Notes under the pieces: model-generated
Databases searched by the model: none
The model's input: only the letters and a program-made list of their open reading frames with translations
What the model was told of the DNA's origin: nothing
In this document: piece after piece, positions 47,366-57,387 of the stretch
Layout of the letters: each line of letters begins with the position of its first letter
Numbering within the stretch: position 1 is the stretch's first letter
Assembly: GCF_900187285.1 (NCBI RefSeq)
Contig: NZ_LT906470.1
Coordinates: forward strand, 1,131,501 to 1,195,500
Direction of reading: 5' to 3'
Length of the DNA stretch: 64,000 nucleotides
Source: Veillonella rodentium
GTDB lineage: Bacteria > Bacillota > Negativicutes > Veillonellales > Veillonellaceae
Position numbers and translations under genes: made by a program

Positions 47366-49810
47366 TTAACGTAATCTGCAGTTAATTTCTGCTAATGCAT
47401 CAATAATAGCTTGAATATTACCATCAATATCCTCATCATTCAGCGTGCCGTCCATAGAGCGGAATTGCAAATTGTACGCAAGACTGCGGTAACCGTCCTC
47501 GATATGTTCCCCTTCATACACATCAAAGACAGATGCACTTTCTAAATATTCCCCACCATGTTCTGTAATGATTGATAACACATCATCACTGGATACGGAT
47601 ACGGGTGTCACAATAGCGAGATCGCGACTGGTTCCCGGGAATTTACTGAAAGCTGTATAACGGAATGGCGGAATCGACAATGATAACACCGCTTCCAAGT
47701 CGATTTCAAACATATATACTTTGCCGGGCAAGTCAAAATTCTTGCTCACTTGTGGATGTAATTCACCGTATTGAGCAATCATTTTGCCGTCTACAACGTA
47801 TTGAGCGCTTACCCCGGGATGGAAATATGGCTCGGTACCACGATTAACAGTATGGCTCTTAACACCAAGCTTAGCCAATAAACCGTCAACGATACCTTTT
47901 ACATCATAGAAATCTGTAGTGCGTTCTGCTTGATTCCAACCAGCTTGGTTTATCTTGCCCATCAAGATACCGCAGGCCACAGGGCGTTCGTGAGGAACTT
48001 CGGTTAACGGTAAAGCCTCAGGTTCATATACATTTGCAGTTTCAAATAACCAGAGATCCTTGTTTTGTTGCGCTATATTACGTTGCGCCGCTTCGATAAC
48101 AGCCGGCACCAATGTGGTACGCATATACGGGAATTCTTCAGAAATAGGATTCAAAATAGGAATCGCTGTATAACGACTATCCCCTTCAGGCAGCATCATA
48201 TTAGCTAACCCATCTTTATGCATGAAACTAAAGGTAATAATTTGCGTCATCCCCATATCAGCCAATGCATGTGTCACCTTTTTGGTCAAAGCTTTTTTAG
48301 GTGTCATACCGCCGGAGGATAATATCGCAACAGGAATCGTCGGTTTAATATTATCATAGCCGTGAATACGTGCAATTTCCTCCGCAATATCAGGCATCAC
48401 GGTCACATCTCCGCGCCATGTCGGAACGAGAGCGGCCAACTGTTCACCGTCCTCGGTAATAACAAACTCAAGGGCTGTCAAAATACGAACCATTTCATCT
48501 TTTGATATATCGGTTCCCAAGTAATCGTTGATTTGTTCTACTGTGAAAGTAACGATATGTTGTTCTACAGGGTGTTTATATACATCGATTATACCCATGT
48601 CTACTTTACAGGTAGGGCAGATCTGCTGTAATAATTGAGCCGCTCTATCGATAGCATAAGCGGTATATTTATGATTTACACCGCGTTCAAAACGACCGGA
48701 TGCCTCGGAACGCATGCCAAGAACTTTTGCCGTGCGGCGAATAGATGGGCCATTGAAGACGGCGGCTTCCAACATGACCGTAGTAGTTTCATTCGTTACT
48801 TCACTATCAAAACCGCCCATAATGCCCGCAATACCTACCGGACGTTCCGCATCGGCAATAATGAGCATGGAATCGTTTAATTCGCGTTCAGAGCCGTCAA
48901 GTGTAACTAGAATTTCTCCATTTTTAGCACGTCTCGCCACTAATTGATGGCCTTTTACATGATCATAATCATAGGCATGCATAGGTTGACCAAGTTCTAA
49001 CATAACGTAGTTTGTAACGTCTACTACATTATTGATAGGACGAATACCGCTGTTGCGCAAGCGGTTTTGCATCCACAACGGAGACGGTTCAACGGTCACA
49101 TTTGTAATTATACGAGATGTAAAACGGGTACAAAGATCATCCGCTTCAATGGATACAGAAGCTTTACCTTCGATAGATTCACCGTTTTCCTTTACCATGA
49201 TAACGGGAAACAACGCTTTTTGATTTGTCATCAAACCGAACTCGCGAGATAAGCCGACCATGGAGAAACAGTCTGCACGGTTTGCGGTAAGTTCAAATTC
49301 ATATACTATATCATTCAGACCCAATACGTCTTTTACATCAAGACCGATTGGCGTATTTTCCGGAAAAATGTAAATGCCTTGCGCTTCTTCGGGTAACACT
49401 AAGTCACTGGAGATACCGAATTCTGCAACGGAACAGAACATACCTTCAGATACGACACCACGTAATTTACCCTTTTTAATTTCCGTACCGTCCGCTAAGC
49501 GGGATTTATGATATGCTACAGGAACGATTTGACCTACCGCAACATTAGTAGCGGCCGTTACGATTTGCTTTGTAACAGGTTCACCGTCTTCTGTTAGGCA
49601 TTCTACTTGGCATACTTGTAATTTATCCGCATCCGGATGTTTAGTAATCTCAACGATTTTACCGGTATATATTTTCTTAATGCCCTTATCCATAGCAATG
49701 ACATTTTCTACAGGAATACCCGCTTGTGTCAACTCATCGGCCAATTCCTGGGCAGGACGAGTCATATCCACAGGCACGTATTCGTTCATCCACTGTAAGC
49801 TTGCTTTCAT
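47366..49810 (-). CDS. pheT: Phenylalanyl-tRNA synthetase beta subunit
   Basis: 814 residues, bacterial-type. tRNA-binding (EMAP-like) domain at about 40-150 (IVEITKHPDADKLQVCQVE), B3/B4 editing region, B5 domain, B6/B7 core, and an FDX-ACB anticodon-binding domain at the C-terminus (FSKFPGTSRDLAIVTP). Partner of PheS in the alpha2-beta2 enzyme. Ten bases after pheS. Start: ATG after TAGGAGGAACTC. Confidence 0.97.
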   Translation of the reverse strand: MKASLQWMNEYVPVDMTRPAQELADELTQAGIPVENVIAMDKGIKKIYTGKIVEITKHPDADKLQVCQVECLTEDGEPVTKQIVTAATNVAVGQIVPVAYHKSRLADGTEIKKGKLRGVVSEGMFCSVAEFGISSDLVLPEEAQGIYIFPENTPIGLDVKDVLGLNDIVYEFELTANRADCFSMVGLSREFGLMTNQKALFPVIMVKENGESIEGKASVSIEADDLCTRFTSRIITNVTVEPSPLWMQNRLRNSGIRPINNVVDVTNYVMLELGQPMHAYDYDHVKGHQLVARRAKNGEILVTLDGSERELNDSMLIIADAERPVGIAGIMGGFDSEVTNETTTVMLEAAVFNGPSIRRTAKVLGMRSEASGRFERGVNHKYTAYAIDRAAQLLQQICPTCKVDMGIIDVYKHPVEQHIVTFTVEQINDYLGTDISKDEMVRILTALEFVITEDGEQLAALVPTWRGDVTVMPDIAEEIARIHGYDNIKPTIPVAILSSGGMTPKKALTKKVTHALADMGMTQIITFSFMHKDGLANMMLPEGDSRYTAIPILNPISEEFPYMRTTLVPAVIEAAQRNIAQQNKDLWLFETANVYEPEALPLTEVPHERPVACGILMGKINQAGWNQAERTTDFYDVKGIVDGLLAKLGVKSHTVNRGTEPYFHPGVSAQYVVDGKMIAQYGELHPQVSKNFDLPGKVYMFEIDLEAVLSLSIPPFRYTAFSKFPGTSRDLAIVTPVSVSSDDVLSIITEHGGEYLESASVFDVYEGEHIEDGYRSLAYNLQFRSMDGTLNDEDIDGNIQAIIDALAEINCRLR

Positions 49811-49819
49811 GAGTTCCTC

Positions 49820-50842
<1,023 letters not shown>

Positions 50843-50878
50843 TCAAGCATCCTCCTATAGTACAAAGTTCAAATTTCA

Positions 50879-51343
50879 TTATACCAAATCAGGGTTATCT
50901 TCTTCAATAAAACGCCATGGTAAATCAGGCAACGGCTTTTCTTCCAAAACATAAAATGTCCCCCTTGCCAAGTGAACGAGTTCCCCGAGTTCATTATAAA
51001 TACGTGCCGTCGCAACCATAGTGATTTTACCATTATGTTCCACATTGGCCACACCGCGTAATAAGGTACCGCCTGTAACAGCTTTCACATAATTGCCGTT
51101 AATATCGATTGTACTCACGGATTTTCCTAAGGTAAAACAGGATGAACCCATCAGACTATCCGCAAAACCGATGCAGACTGCGCCATGCAGATGGCCTCTA
51201 AAATTACAGTACTCCGTTGTATTCGTCTGTAATGTCATTTCGATATGACCGGCCTCAACGGCCGTAACCTCCGAATCCTTCACCCAAGAAAAAGGATTTT
51301 GCTCGCGCAGTTCGTTAAAATATTCTAATAAGCTCGTCGCCAT
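50879..51343 (-). CDS. Hotdog-fold thioesterase, PaaI-like
   Basis: About 154 residues of the hotdog family. The core VTAVEAGHIEMTLQTNTTEYCNFRGHLHGAVCIGFADSLMGSSCF contains the HGG-type substrate loop (here LHGAV) typical of PaaI/YbgC acyl-CoA thioesterases. The substrate is unknown. Start: ATG at 51343 after GGAGAATCCT; the ATG 12 bases upstream overlaps the site. It is the first gene of a thioesterase-pheS-pheT unit, an unusual partner for a synthetase. Confidence 0.85.
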   Translation of the reverse strand: MATSLLEYFNELREQNPFSWVKDSEVTAVEAGHIEMTLQTNTTEYCNFRGHLHGAVCIGFADSLMGSSCFTLGKSVSTIDINGNYVKAVTGGTLLRGVANVEHNGKITMVATARIYNELGELVHLARGTFYVLEEKPLPDLPWRFIEEDNPDLV

Positions 51344-51448
51344 AGGATTCTCCATTTTAATTTACAATACGTTTCAAATAAAATTTATTTCTACTCAATA
51401 CACATATACATTCTTTCGTTGGTGGAACTTGAAGCTTTTCCGTCAATA

Positions 51449-51492
51449 TAAAATGGTGCGTTACGTAATTATTGTATCACGCAACGCACCAT
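51449..51492 (-). terminator. Terminator after the MacB-like permease gene
   Basis: Stem GGTGCGTT / AACGCACC with a roughly 20-base loop, followed by ATTTTATATTG on the minus strand. Confidence 0.8.
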
Positions 51493-51525
51493 ATGCGAAT
51501 AGCTACCGTGTAAACAGTAAATCAT

Positions 51526-52737
51526 TTATTCATAATGTAATGCATCAATAGGGTTCAATTTGGCCGCTTTACGAGCAGGGTAAATACCGAAGATTAACCC
51601 GATAGCCATGGAGAAGCCGAAGGATAAGAAAATCGTCGGAATGGATATAACCGTATGCATGCCGGATGCCGTACCAATCAATTTCGATACGCCGATACCG
51701 AAAGCAATACCAATGAGACCACCCATCAAACTGATAACGACGGCCTCGATTAAGAACTGTGTAACAATTACGCTGTACGTCGCCCCCAGAGCCTTACGTA
51801 TACCGATTTCCCGAGTACGTTCCGTTACGGATACAAGCATGATGTTCATAATGCCGATGCCGCCTACTACGAGCGAAATCGCCGCTACAGCACCTAAGAA
51901 CAATGTAAATGTCCCGGTTGTCTCAGCTACTGTTTCCATAATAGATTTCATGTTTTGAACATTAAAATCATCTAGATTTGTATCCTTAATATTATGACGA
52001 ACACGTAATAAATTTTCTATATCCGCCTGTAATCGATCGATACCGTCATCATCCTTAGCTACAACATACAACATACGTAGATAATCAACACCTTCCACGC
52101 GTTCCATTGCGGTTGTATAAGGTATTAATATTGTATCGTCTTGGTCATTCCCCATTGAGCCGTTCCCTTTACTATTGAGAACCCCGATAACACGGAACGG
52201 AATATTTTTAACCCGAATCTCCTGTCCGACAGGATCTTCGTCGGCAAATAGATTTTTCACCACCGTCTGACCTACGACCGCTACACGTTCACGATTTTTC
52301 ACATTCTTATCGGAGAAAAAACGACCGGATGCCATTGACCAGTTATTTACATCCTGAAAGTTCGAGTTAACACCTGACACGGATGTGGTCCAGTTTTTAT
52401 TCTGATAAATCACCACATACGAATTATTAGTCATCGGACTGACAGCTTTCACACCGTCCAACTTGGCAATCGCTTCATAATCGGATAGTTTTAAGGACTT
52501 CATGGACCCCGCCGAAGGTCTAACCCCCGGAGTACGTGCAGCCCCCGGCATAACTACCAGTAAATTGGAACCCAAGCTGGAAATAGACTCTTGAATGTTC
52601 TGTTTTACACCGTTACCGATTGATACCAATGCAATAACGGCGGCCACACCGATGATGATCCCCAACATGGTCAATATAGACCGCATTTTATTAGCAACCA
52701 AGGAGGCCCAAGCCATTAAGAAACTTTCTCTATACAT
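51526..52737 (-). CDS. MacB-like ABC transporter permease
   Basis: 403 residues. An N-terminal FtsX-type membrane segment (LTMLGIIIGVAAVIALVSIG), a large periplasmic domain (about 45-270), and three C-terminal membrane segments (SLVVGGIGIMNIMLVSVTERTREIGIRKALGA ... and others). Unlike E. coli MacB, the ATPase is encoded separately by the next gene upstream (52730-53458). With the adaptor it spans inner membrane and periplasm. It may export macrolides, peptides or lipids. Confidence 0.9.
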   Translation of the reverse strand: MYRESFLMAWASLVANKMRSILTMLGIIIGVAAVIALVSIGNGVKQNIQESISSLGSNLLVVMPGAARTPGVRPSAGSMKSLKLSDYEAIAKLDGVKAVSPMTNNSYVVIYQNKNWTTSVSGVNSNFQDVNNWSMASGRFFSDKNVKNRERVAVVGQTVVKNLFADEDPVGQEIRVKNIPFRVIGVLNSKGNGSMGNDQDDTILIPYTTAMERVEGVDYLRMLYVVAKDDDGIDRLQADIENLLRVRHNIKDTNLDDFNVQNMKSIMETVAETTGTFTLFLGAVAAISLVVGGIGIMNIMLVSVTERTREIGIRKALGATYSVIVTQFLIEAVVISLMGGLIGIAFGIGVSKLIGTASGMHTVISIPTIFLSFGFSMAIGLIFGIYPARKAAKLNPIDALHYE

Positions 52738-53458
52738 GAGGCACCTCCTCTACCGGAGTCATATTTGCATTAATCGAATCCTCTACAATTATTCCATCTT
52801 TGAGAACAACATTTCGACTTGCATACGTTGCAATATCCGGTTCATGCGTTACGAGAATAATTGTTCGCCCTTCGGCATGAAGACCACGAAAAATATTCAT
52901 AACATCGATGGTCGACTTGGAATCGAGATTCCCTGTCGGTTCATCGGCCATAATAATTGAAGGGTCATTCGCCAACGCACGGGCAATGGCAACACGTTGG
53001 CGTTGCCCACCGGATAATTCGGACGGCAAATGATTCATACGGTCTCCAAGACCGACAGATTGTAATAGCGAAGAAGCCCTCTCATTTCGATTTTTCTTGC
53101 CTACACCGGCATAAATCATAGGCAATGCCACATTTTCAAGAGCCGTTAATTTTGTTAGCAGATTAAAACTTTGGAAAACAAAACCAATCTGTTTATTTCG
53201 CACAAATGCCAGTTCATCATCGGATAAGGTGGCAACCTCATCACCATTAAGACGATAAGAACCGGTCGTAGGGCGATCCAAACAGCCGAGAATGTTCATA
53301 AAGGTGGATTTACCGGAACCAGATGGTCCCATGATAGATATAAACTCGCCCTTATTGACAAGTAAATCAATGCCATGCAAAACAGGAACTGATAATTTGC
53401 CATTCACATAGGTCTTTGTAATCCCTTGTATATCAATTACTGATTGATTCATAAGCAC
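52730..53458 (-). CDS. ABC transporter ATP-binding protein (MacB/LolD-type)
   Basis: 242 residues with Walker [17 protein letters not shown]-loop QSFNLL, signature [14 protein letters not shown], and Walker [13 protein letters not shown]. The MacB/LolD subfamily is shown by the sequence around these motifs. It overlaps the permease gene by 8 bases and follows the adaptor gene by 6 bases. Start after AGAAGGTGCTT. Confidence 0.93.
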   Translation of the reverse strand: MLMNQSVIDIQGITKTYVNGKLSVPVLHGIDLLVNKGEFISIMGPSGSGKSTFMNILGCLDRPTTGSYRLNGDEVATLSDDELAFVRNKQIGFVFQSFNLLTKLTALENVALPMIYAGVGKKNRNERASSLLQSVGLGDRMNHLPSELSGGQRQRVAIARALANDPSIIMADEPTGNLDSKSTIDVMNIFRGLHAEGRTIILVTHEPDIATYASRNVVLKDGIIVEDSINANMTPVEEVPHV

Positions 53459-53464
53459 CTTCTC

Positions 53465-54547
53465 TTAGAATGGTCCGCCTACATTACTCTTCGGTGCAGT
53501 CACATCACCGCTCACGATGATTTCGTCACCTTCAGACAAGCCTTTGAGAATCTGTACATTCGTATCTCCGGTTACGCCGGTGGATACAGCTGTTCTCACA
53601 GGTTGACCATCTTTAATAACATATACATATTCCCCTTGCTTATCGGTACGTACAGCTGTTAGAGGAACAACTAATGTATTCTTTATATCATCACCGAAAA
53701 TAGTGGCCCTTGCCGTCATTGTCGGCAAGAAATTACCCGCTATATCCTGAGGTATGGCAACTTTTACGATATAGTACACTACACTCGTACTGGTTTTGCC
53801 CAATTCACCCTTTGTACCTTTAGCGATTTCAGATACATAGCCCGTGAAAGTCTCACCAGGTTTGGAGTCGACTGTAAACTCAACACGCGATCCGTTTTTA
53901 ATATTTCCGATATCCGTTTCATCCACTGTGAGATAGATTTCTAAATTAGATAAATCAGCAATCGTGGCGATAATCATCTGTGTCGAAATCCCCGTACTGA
54001 TCGTTTGGCCCGCCTTCAAAGGAGTACCCACAACGGTACCGGCCATCGGAGCCGTAATGGTAGCATCACTCAAATCAGCTACAGCTTTATCATATACAGA
54101 CTTAGCACGTTCATAATCAGTAACAGAATCATCATATTTCTGTTGCGCAATCGCATTCTGGTCAACCAAGGCTTTATAGCGATTCATATCAAGTTCAGCC
54201 TTTGACATTGCTGCACGTGCATCGTCGACAGTGGCTTGTAATTGACGCGTATCAATATACGCAATAACCTGACCGGCTGTAACTTGGTCATTTTCCTTAA
54301 CCAGTACTGATTCAAGCTTACCGGCTACATTTGTGGATACATCTACATAGTTGACAGGGTTAATTGTCCCTGTTGCGGAAATACTTGTTTTAACATCACC
54401 TTTTTCAACTTTACCCGTAGTATATAGTTTTTGTGATTGACTCGCATCATCGCTGTTAATGTAGTAATAAGCACCGCCACCGAGTACACATAGTACTACG
54501 GCACCGGTAATAATACGTTTGCGATGTTTTCTAAAAAATTCTTTCAT
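53465..54547 (-). CDS. MacA/HlyD-type periplasmic adaptor
   Basis: About 360 residues. A membrane anchor (RIITGAVVLCVLGGGAYYYI), a lipoyl-like domain (VDVSTNVAGKLESVLVKENDQVTAGQ), coiled-coil hairpin (about 100-155), second lipoyl half (ATITAPMAGTVVGTPLKAGQTI), and beta-barrel and membrane-proximal domains. It links the inner-membrane MacB-type transporter to an outer-membrane channel, so it supports a diderm cell; no TolC-like gene is in the window. Start: ATG at 54547 after AAGGAGATAAGA. Confidence 0.92.
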   Translation of the reverse strand: MKEFFRKHRKRIITGAVVLCVLGGGAYYYINSDDASQSQKLYTTGKVEKGDVKTSISATGTINPVNYVDVSTNVAGKLESVLVKENDQVTAGQVIAYIDTRQLQATVDDARAAMSKAELDMNRYKALVDQNAIAQQKYDDSVTDYERAKSVYDKAVADLSDATITAPMAGTVVGTPLKAGQTISTGISTQMIIATIADLSNLEIYLTVDETDIGNIKNGSRVEFTVDSKPGETFTGYVSEIAKGTKGELGKTSTSVVYYIVKVAIPQDIAGNFLPTMTARATIFGDDIKNTLVVPLTAVRTDKQGEYVYVIKDGQPVRTAVSTGVTGDTNVQILKGLSEGDEIIVSGDVTAPKSNVGGPF

Positions 54548-54678
54548 TCTTATCTCCTTATAGAAAAATGAAGAACTGATTATATTCATGAGAATCTATA
54601 GCCAATCAGGCTATGTCTATCGGTTTTAATCAATTATACAGTACTATTGACTTTTACACAATATAATTTTATTGAGAT

Positions 54679-54703
54679 AAAAAATGGCCCCTTCGGGCCA
54701 TTA
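54679..54703 (-). terminator. Terminator of pfkA
   Basis: Stem AATGGCCC / GGGCCATT with GAAG loop and TTTTTTATC tail on the minus strand, overlapping the stop codon by 3 bases. Confidence 0.88.
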
Positions 54704-55660
54704 ACTACTTAAAATAGACAACAAAGTGTATTGTTCTTCATTAATCGGAAACTGCAATTTTTCAGCTTCCTTATAAGATATAGTACGAATATGACCATCA
54801 ATATACCCGATTAAACGATTATCTACGCCGCTCATCAATGTATTAATACATACCTCACTCATACGGGCGGCTAAAATCGCATCAAATGCGGAGGGTCCGC
54901 CACCACGTTGTAAATAACCTAGCACAGTCAAACTCGGGTCAAATTCCGTATGATTTTTTATAAATTCTTTTACTTCGCCACTTTTATAGGCACCTTCTGC
55001 CACAAGTATAACGCTATACTCCTTGCCGCGCAATTGAGTTTCCTTCAAATGGCGGCAAACTTCATGAAGCGGCATCGGGTTCTCAGGTACCAGAACGATT
55101 TCAGCGCCACATGCAATCCCTGACTGCAAAGCAATATGTCCGGCCTTGCGGCCCATGACCTCCACAATGGCTACCCGCTCATGAGAGTTCGATGTATCGC
55201 GGATATGCCCGACCGCATCAACAACAGTATTCAGTGCCGTATCAAATCCGATGGTATATTGCGTACCGCCCATATCATTATCAATAGTACAAGGAATTGT
55301 CATCGTTGACATACCGTGTCTTGATAAGCCCTGTGCACCTCGCATGGAACCGTCCCCACCTATAACAATCAGATGATCGATACCATAACGCTTCAATATT
55401 TGATAAGCGTTCTCCTGCAAAGCTTCATCTTGAAACTCAGGATACCTTGCCGTTTTAAGCATTGTACCACCCTGAGTGATAATTCCGCCAACATCGCGAG
55501 CCTGTAGAGGGAATATAGCCTCTTGTATGAGCCCCAAATACCCCCTTTCAATGCCGAACACTTGAAACCCTTCATGAATTGCTTTTCTTGTAACGGCCCG
55601 AATGGCTGCGTTCATTCCCGGTGCGTCTCCACCGCTTGTTAATATTGCAATTTTTCTCAT
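54701..55660 (-). CDS. pfkA: ATP-dependent 6-phosphofructokinase
   Basis: 319 residues, the classic bacterial PfkA length. N-terminus MRKIAILTSGGDAPGMNAAIR (ATP-binding GGD), VIGGDGSMRGAQGL, IPCTIDNDMGGTQYTIGFDTAL (catalytic Asp), and the VEVMGRKAGHIAL and LGYLQRGGGPSAFDA sites. It commits fructose-6-phosphate to glycolysis. Start choice: ATG at 55660 after CGAGGGGGTAATGGAT; the open frame extends 45 codons upstream, but that is the tail of the preceding gene, in another frame. Confidence 0.96.
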   Translation of the reverse strand: MRKIAILTSGGDAPGMNAAIRAVTRKAIHEGFQVFGIERGYLGLIQEAIFPLQARDVGGIITQGGTMLKTARYPEFQDEALQENAYQILKRYGIDHLIVIGGDGSMRGAQGLSRHGMSTMTIPCTIDNDMGGTQYTIGFDTALNTVVDAVGHIRDTSNSHERVAIVEVMGRKAGHIALQSGIACGAEIVLVPENPMPLHEVCRHLKETQLRGKEYSVILVAEGAYKSGEVKEFIKNHTEFDPSLTVLGYLQRGGGPSAFDAILAARMSEVCINTLMSGVDNRLIGYIDGHIRTISYKEAEKLQFPINEEQYTLLSILSS

Positions 55661-56270
55661 ATCCATTACCCCCTCGTGGTATATCTTGTTTGGATATAGC
55701 TTCTGATGGAATTGTACTATCTTTGGATCGACGCCTTGCTTTAAATTGTACCGCAGATGTTTCGAGCTCCTTTTCAATTCGCTGCATAAAATCAAAGGTT
55801 CGACCGTTTGTCGTATCTAATACATAGTCACACTGTTTATATACAGGCTTCCAGGATTGTATCATGGCATGTACAAAAGAATTCACATTTGTATAATCCA
55901 TCGTCGGTCGTTTACCGATACGGCGATTAACTCGACTTACAATACGAAATTGTGCTGCGCGAATACCGATGATATAGGAATATTTTTTCAATATCTTTAA
56001 CGTGCGATGTTCTATCGGAAAGTTTCCACCTACTGAAATCACCGCTTCATGATATAAACATACCTTTTTTAAAACATCCATTTCAGCACGGCGAAATGCT
56101 TTTTCTCCGATTTTTTTATAAATATCTGCAATGGGCAAGCCAAAACGATCTTCCAATACGCGATCGGTATCTACGAATTGCCAGCCTTTTCGTTCCGCCA
56201 GATTACGACCGAAGTGACTTTTTCCACTTCCCATAGAACCGATGAGCATAATATTTCGTTTAATTATCAT
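55572..56270 (-). CDS. Shikimate kinase-like P-loop kinase with C-terminal extension
   Basis: About 232 residues. Shikimate kinase features: Walker A (MLIGSMGSGKSHFGRNL, about 8-24), QFVDTDRVLE (shikimate-binding Asp about 34/36), FRRAE (Arg about 60), ISVGGN (about 79-83, where GGG is usual), and IGKRPTM in the lid. A tail of about 60 residues beyond the normal 170-residue length runs into pfkA, overlapping it by 89 bases in another frame. The GGG-to-GGN change lies in the shikimate-binding motif, so activity is uncertain; other small-molecule kinases are possible. ATG at 56270; AAGGGG lies 10 bases upstream. Confidence 0.65.
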   Translation of the reverse strand: MIIKRNIMLIGSMGSGKSHFGRNLAERKGWQFVDTDRVLEDRFGLPIADIYKKIGEKAFRRAEMDVLKKVCLYHEAVISVGGNFPIEHRTLKILKKYSYIIGIRAAQFRIVSRVNRRIGKRPTMDYTNVNSFVHAMIQSWKPVYKQCDYVLDTTNGRTFDFMQRIEKELETSAVQFKARRRSKDSTIPSEAISKQDIPRGGNGYEKNCNINKRWRRTGNERSHSGRYKKSNS

Positions 56271-56323
56271 GTATAGTGAGCCCCTTATCATTTCATATCT
56301 TTCATTTTACTATAATTCCATGT

Positions 56324-56367
56324 AAAAACAAAGATAGACCCTTCGGATATAACTCACCAGGGTCTAT
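56324..56367 (-). terminator. Terminator of the pilus operon
   Basis: Stem ATAGACCC / GGGTCTAT with a 17-base loop and a CTTTGTTTTTAC tail on the minus strand, 60 bases after the last pilus gene. Confidence 0.75.
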
Positions 56368-56426
56368 TTCTATTCATTATCTATAAAATTATAATAACAT
56401 AAACAAATGAAAAAAGACTTTTGTAT

Positions 56427-56936
56427 CTATTTATCGGACTTTATCATACATTGCATATATACAACATTACCCTTCCGCTCAATATCTGCTATTTCTACAT
56501 GATGTTGGGATTCTGCTTTCTCAACTGAATTTAACCAATTAAATAGACTTTCCGTACTGCCCAGCAATGTTAGTTCCAGCATCTTTTCATGTTCCACCGT
56601 ACTCACAATCATTAAGGGTTCACCCCGCAAAGATTCCAATATCTGTTCATAAGACGTATCTCCATATTGAAACCGCATCAATAACTCGGCCTCTTCAGAG
56701 GTTAAATAATCAGATTTAACCTGCATATTTATAGTATATAACTCCATCTGCTTCGCTATGGAATATTGATGATTATAAAAATATATATGCCCATATAGAC
56801 AACCCCCGCTAAGGATTATCCAAAGCAGAAGCGCCCCCATGATTTTCTCCACCGGCAGCGTTGTGCTCGCCTTCAGATCCATCCATATGGAACGTATATT
56901 TTCCTTTATTCGCTTTAACTGTTCCATGACACTCAA
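56427..56936 (-). CDS. PilO/GspM-like pilus assembly protein
   Basis: Up to 169 residues. The N-terminal helix (about 1-30) is followed by a membrane segment (MGALLLWIILSGGCLYGHIYF) and a periplasmic part with a GEPLMIVSTVEHEKMLELTL core, in the ferredoxin-like pattern of PilO/GspM. It should join PilM and PilN in the inner-membrane platform of type IV pili. The frame overlaps PilN by up to 128 bases. Possible starts are TTG at 56936, ATG at 56927, or ATG at 56840 after GGTGGAGAAAATC. The last has the best ribosome site but removes the usual cytoplasmic segment, so the start is open. Confidence 0.7.
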   Translation of the reverse strand: MSVMEQLKRIKENIRSIWMDLKASTTLPVEKIMGALLLWIILSGGCLYGHIYFYNHQYSIAKQMELYTINMQVKSDYLTSEEAELLMRFQYGDTSYEQILESLRGEPLMIVSTVEHEKMLELTLLGSTESLFNWLNSVEKAESQHHVEIADIERKGNVVYMQCMIKSDK

Positions 56937-57387
56937 TTTTCGTCAATCGATGTTGAACACTGTCCAAAAAAGCTCGACACCGTTCATCACTTATGCCCTC
57001 TCCATCAATGGATATATGCCCATTCTTATACGCAAGATGATTTAAACTTATTTCTTGATTCATCGCCAGATCTAATATACAAATTATAACGGCATTGTGT
57101 GAAAAACCTTTATCGCGTTGCAATATTTGATTACGCAAAGACATTACCGTATCATACTTTTGCCGTATGTCTACATACTGTCTATTATTTTTCACATCAC
57201 ACCACTGACCTACCTGATTCCGATAGGACTGATATGAAGTGATACATAAATAGATTAATATACAGCCCAACAGGAAAAATACAACACTTAATATATACCC
57301 TAAATATCGATACCTATGCCAAAAACCGTGCCATTGCAAAGAGCGGGGCATAAGATTGATTAATCCATTATTACCATCCCTGACCAA
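56809..57387 (-). CDS. PilN-like pilus assembly protein
   Basis: 192 residues. Short cytoplasmic N-terminus with INLMPRS (the PilN motif INLLP-like), one membrane segment (YILSVVFFLLGCILIYLCI), a coiled-coil region (about 60-95), and a small periplasmic domain (ISLNHLAYKNGHISIDGEGIS). It matches PilN in length, topology and position between PilM- and PilO-like genes. It overlaps pilM by 17 bases. The C-terminal tail is Gly/His/Asn-rich and lies in the overlap with the PilO-like gene. Confidence 0.72.
   Translation of the reverse strand: MVRDGNNGLINLMPRSLQWHGFWHRYRYLGYILSVVFFLLGCILIYLCITSYQSYRNQVGQWCDVKNNRQYVDIRQKYDTVMSLRNQILQRDKGFSHNAVIICILDLAMNQEISLNHLAYKNGHISIDGEGISDERCRAFLDSVQHRLTKIECHGTVKANKGKYTFHMDGSEGEHNAAGGENHGGASALDNP

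Noticed and set aside
50843-50878. A T-box or attenuator before pheS
   Set aside because: The gap is 36 bases, with no terminator hairpin.
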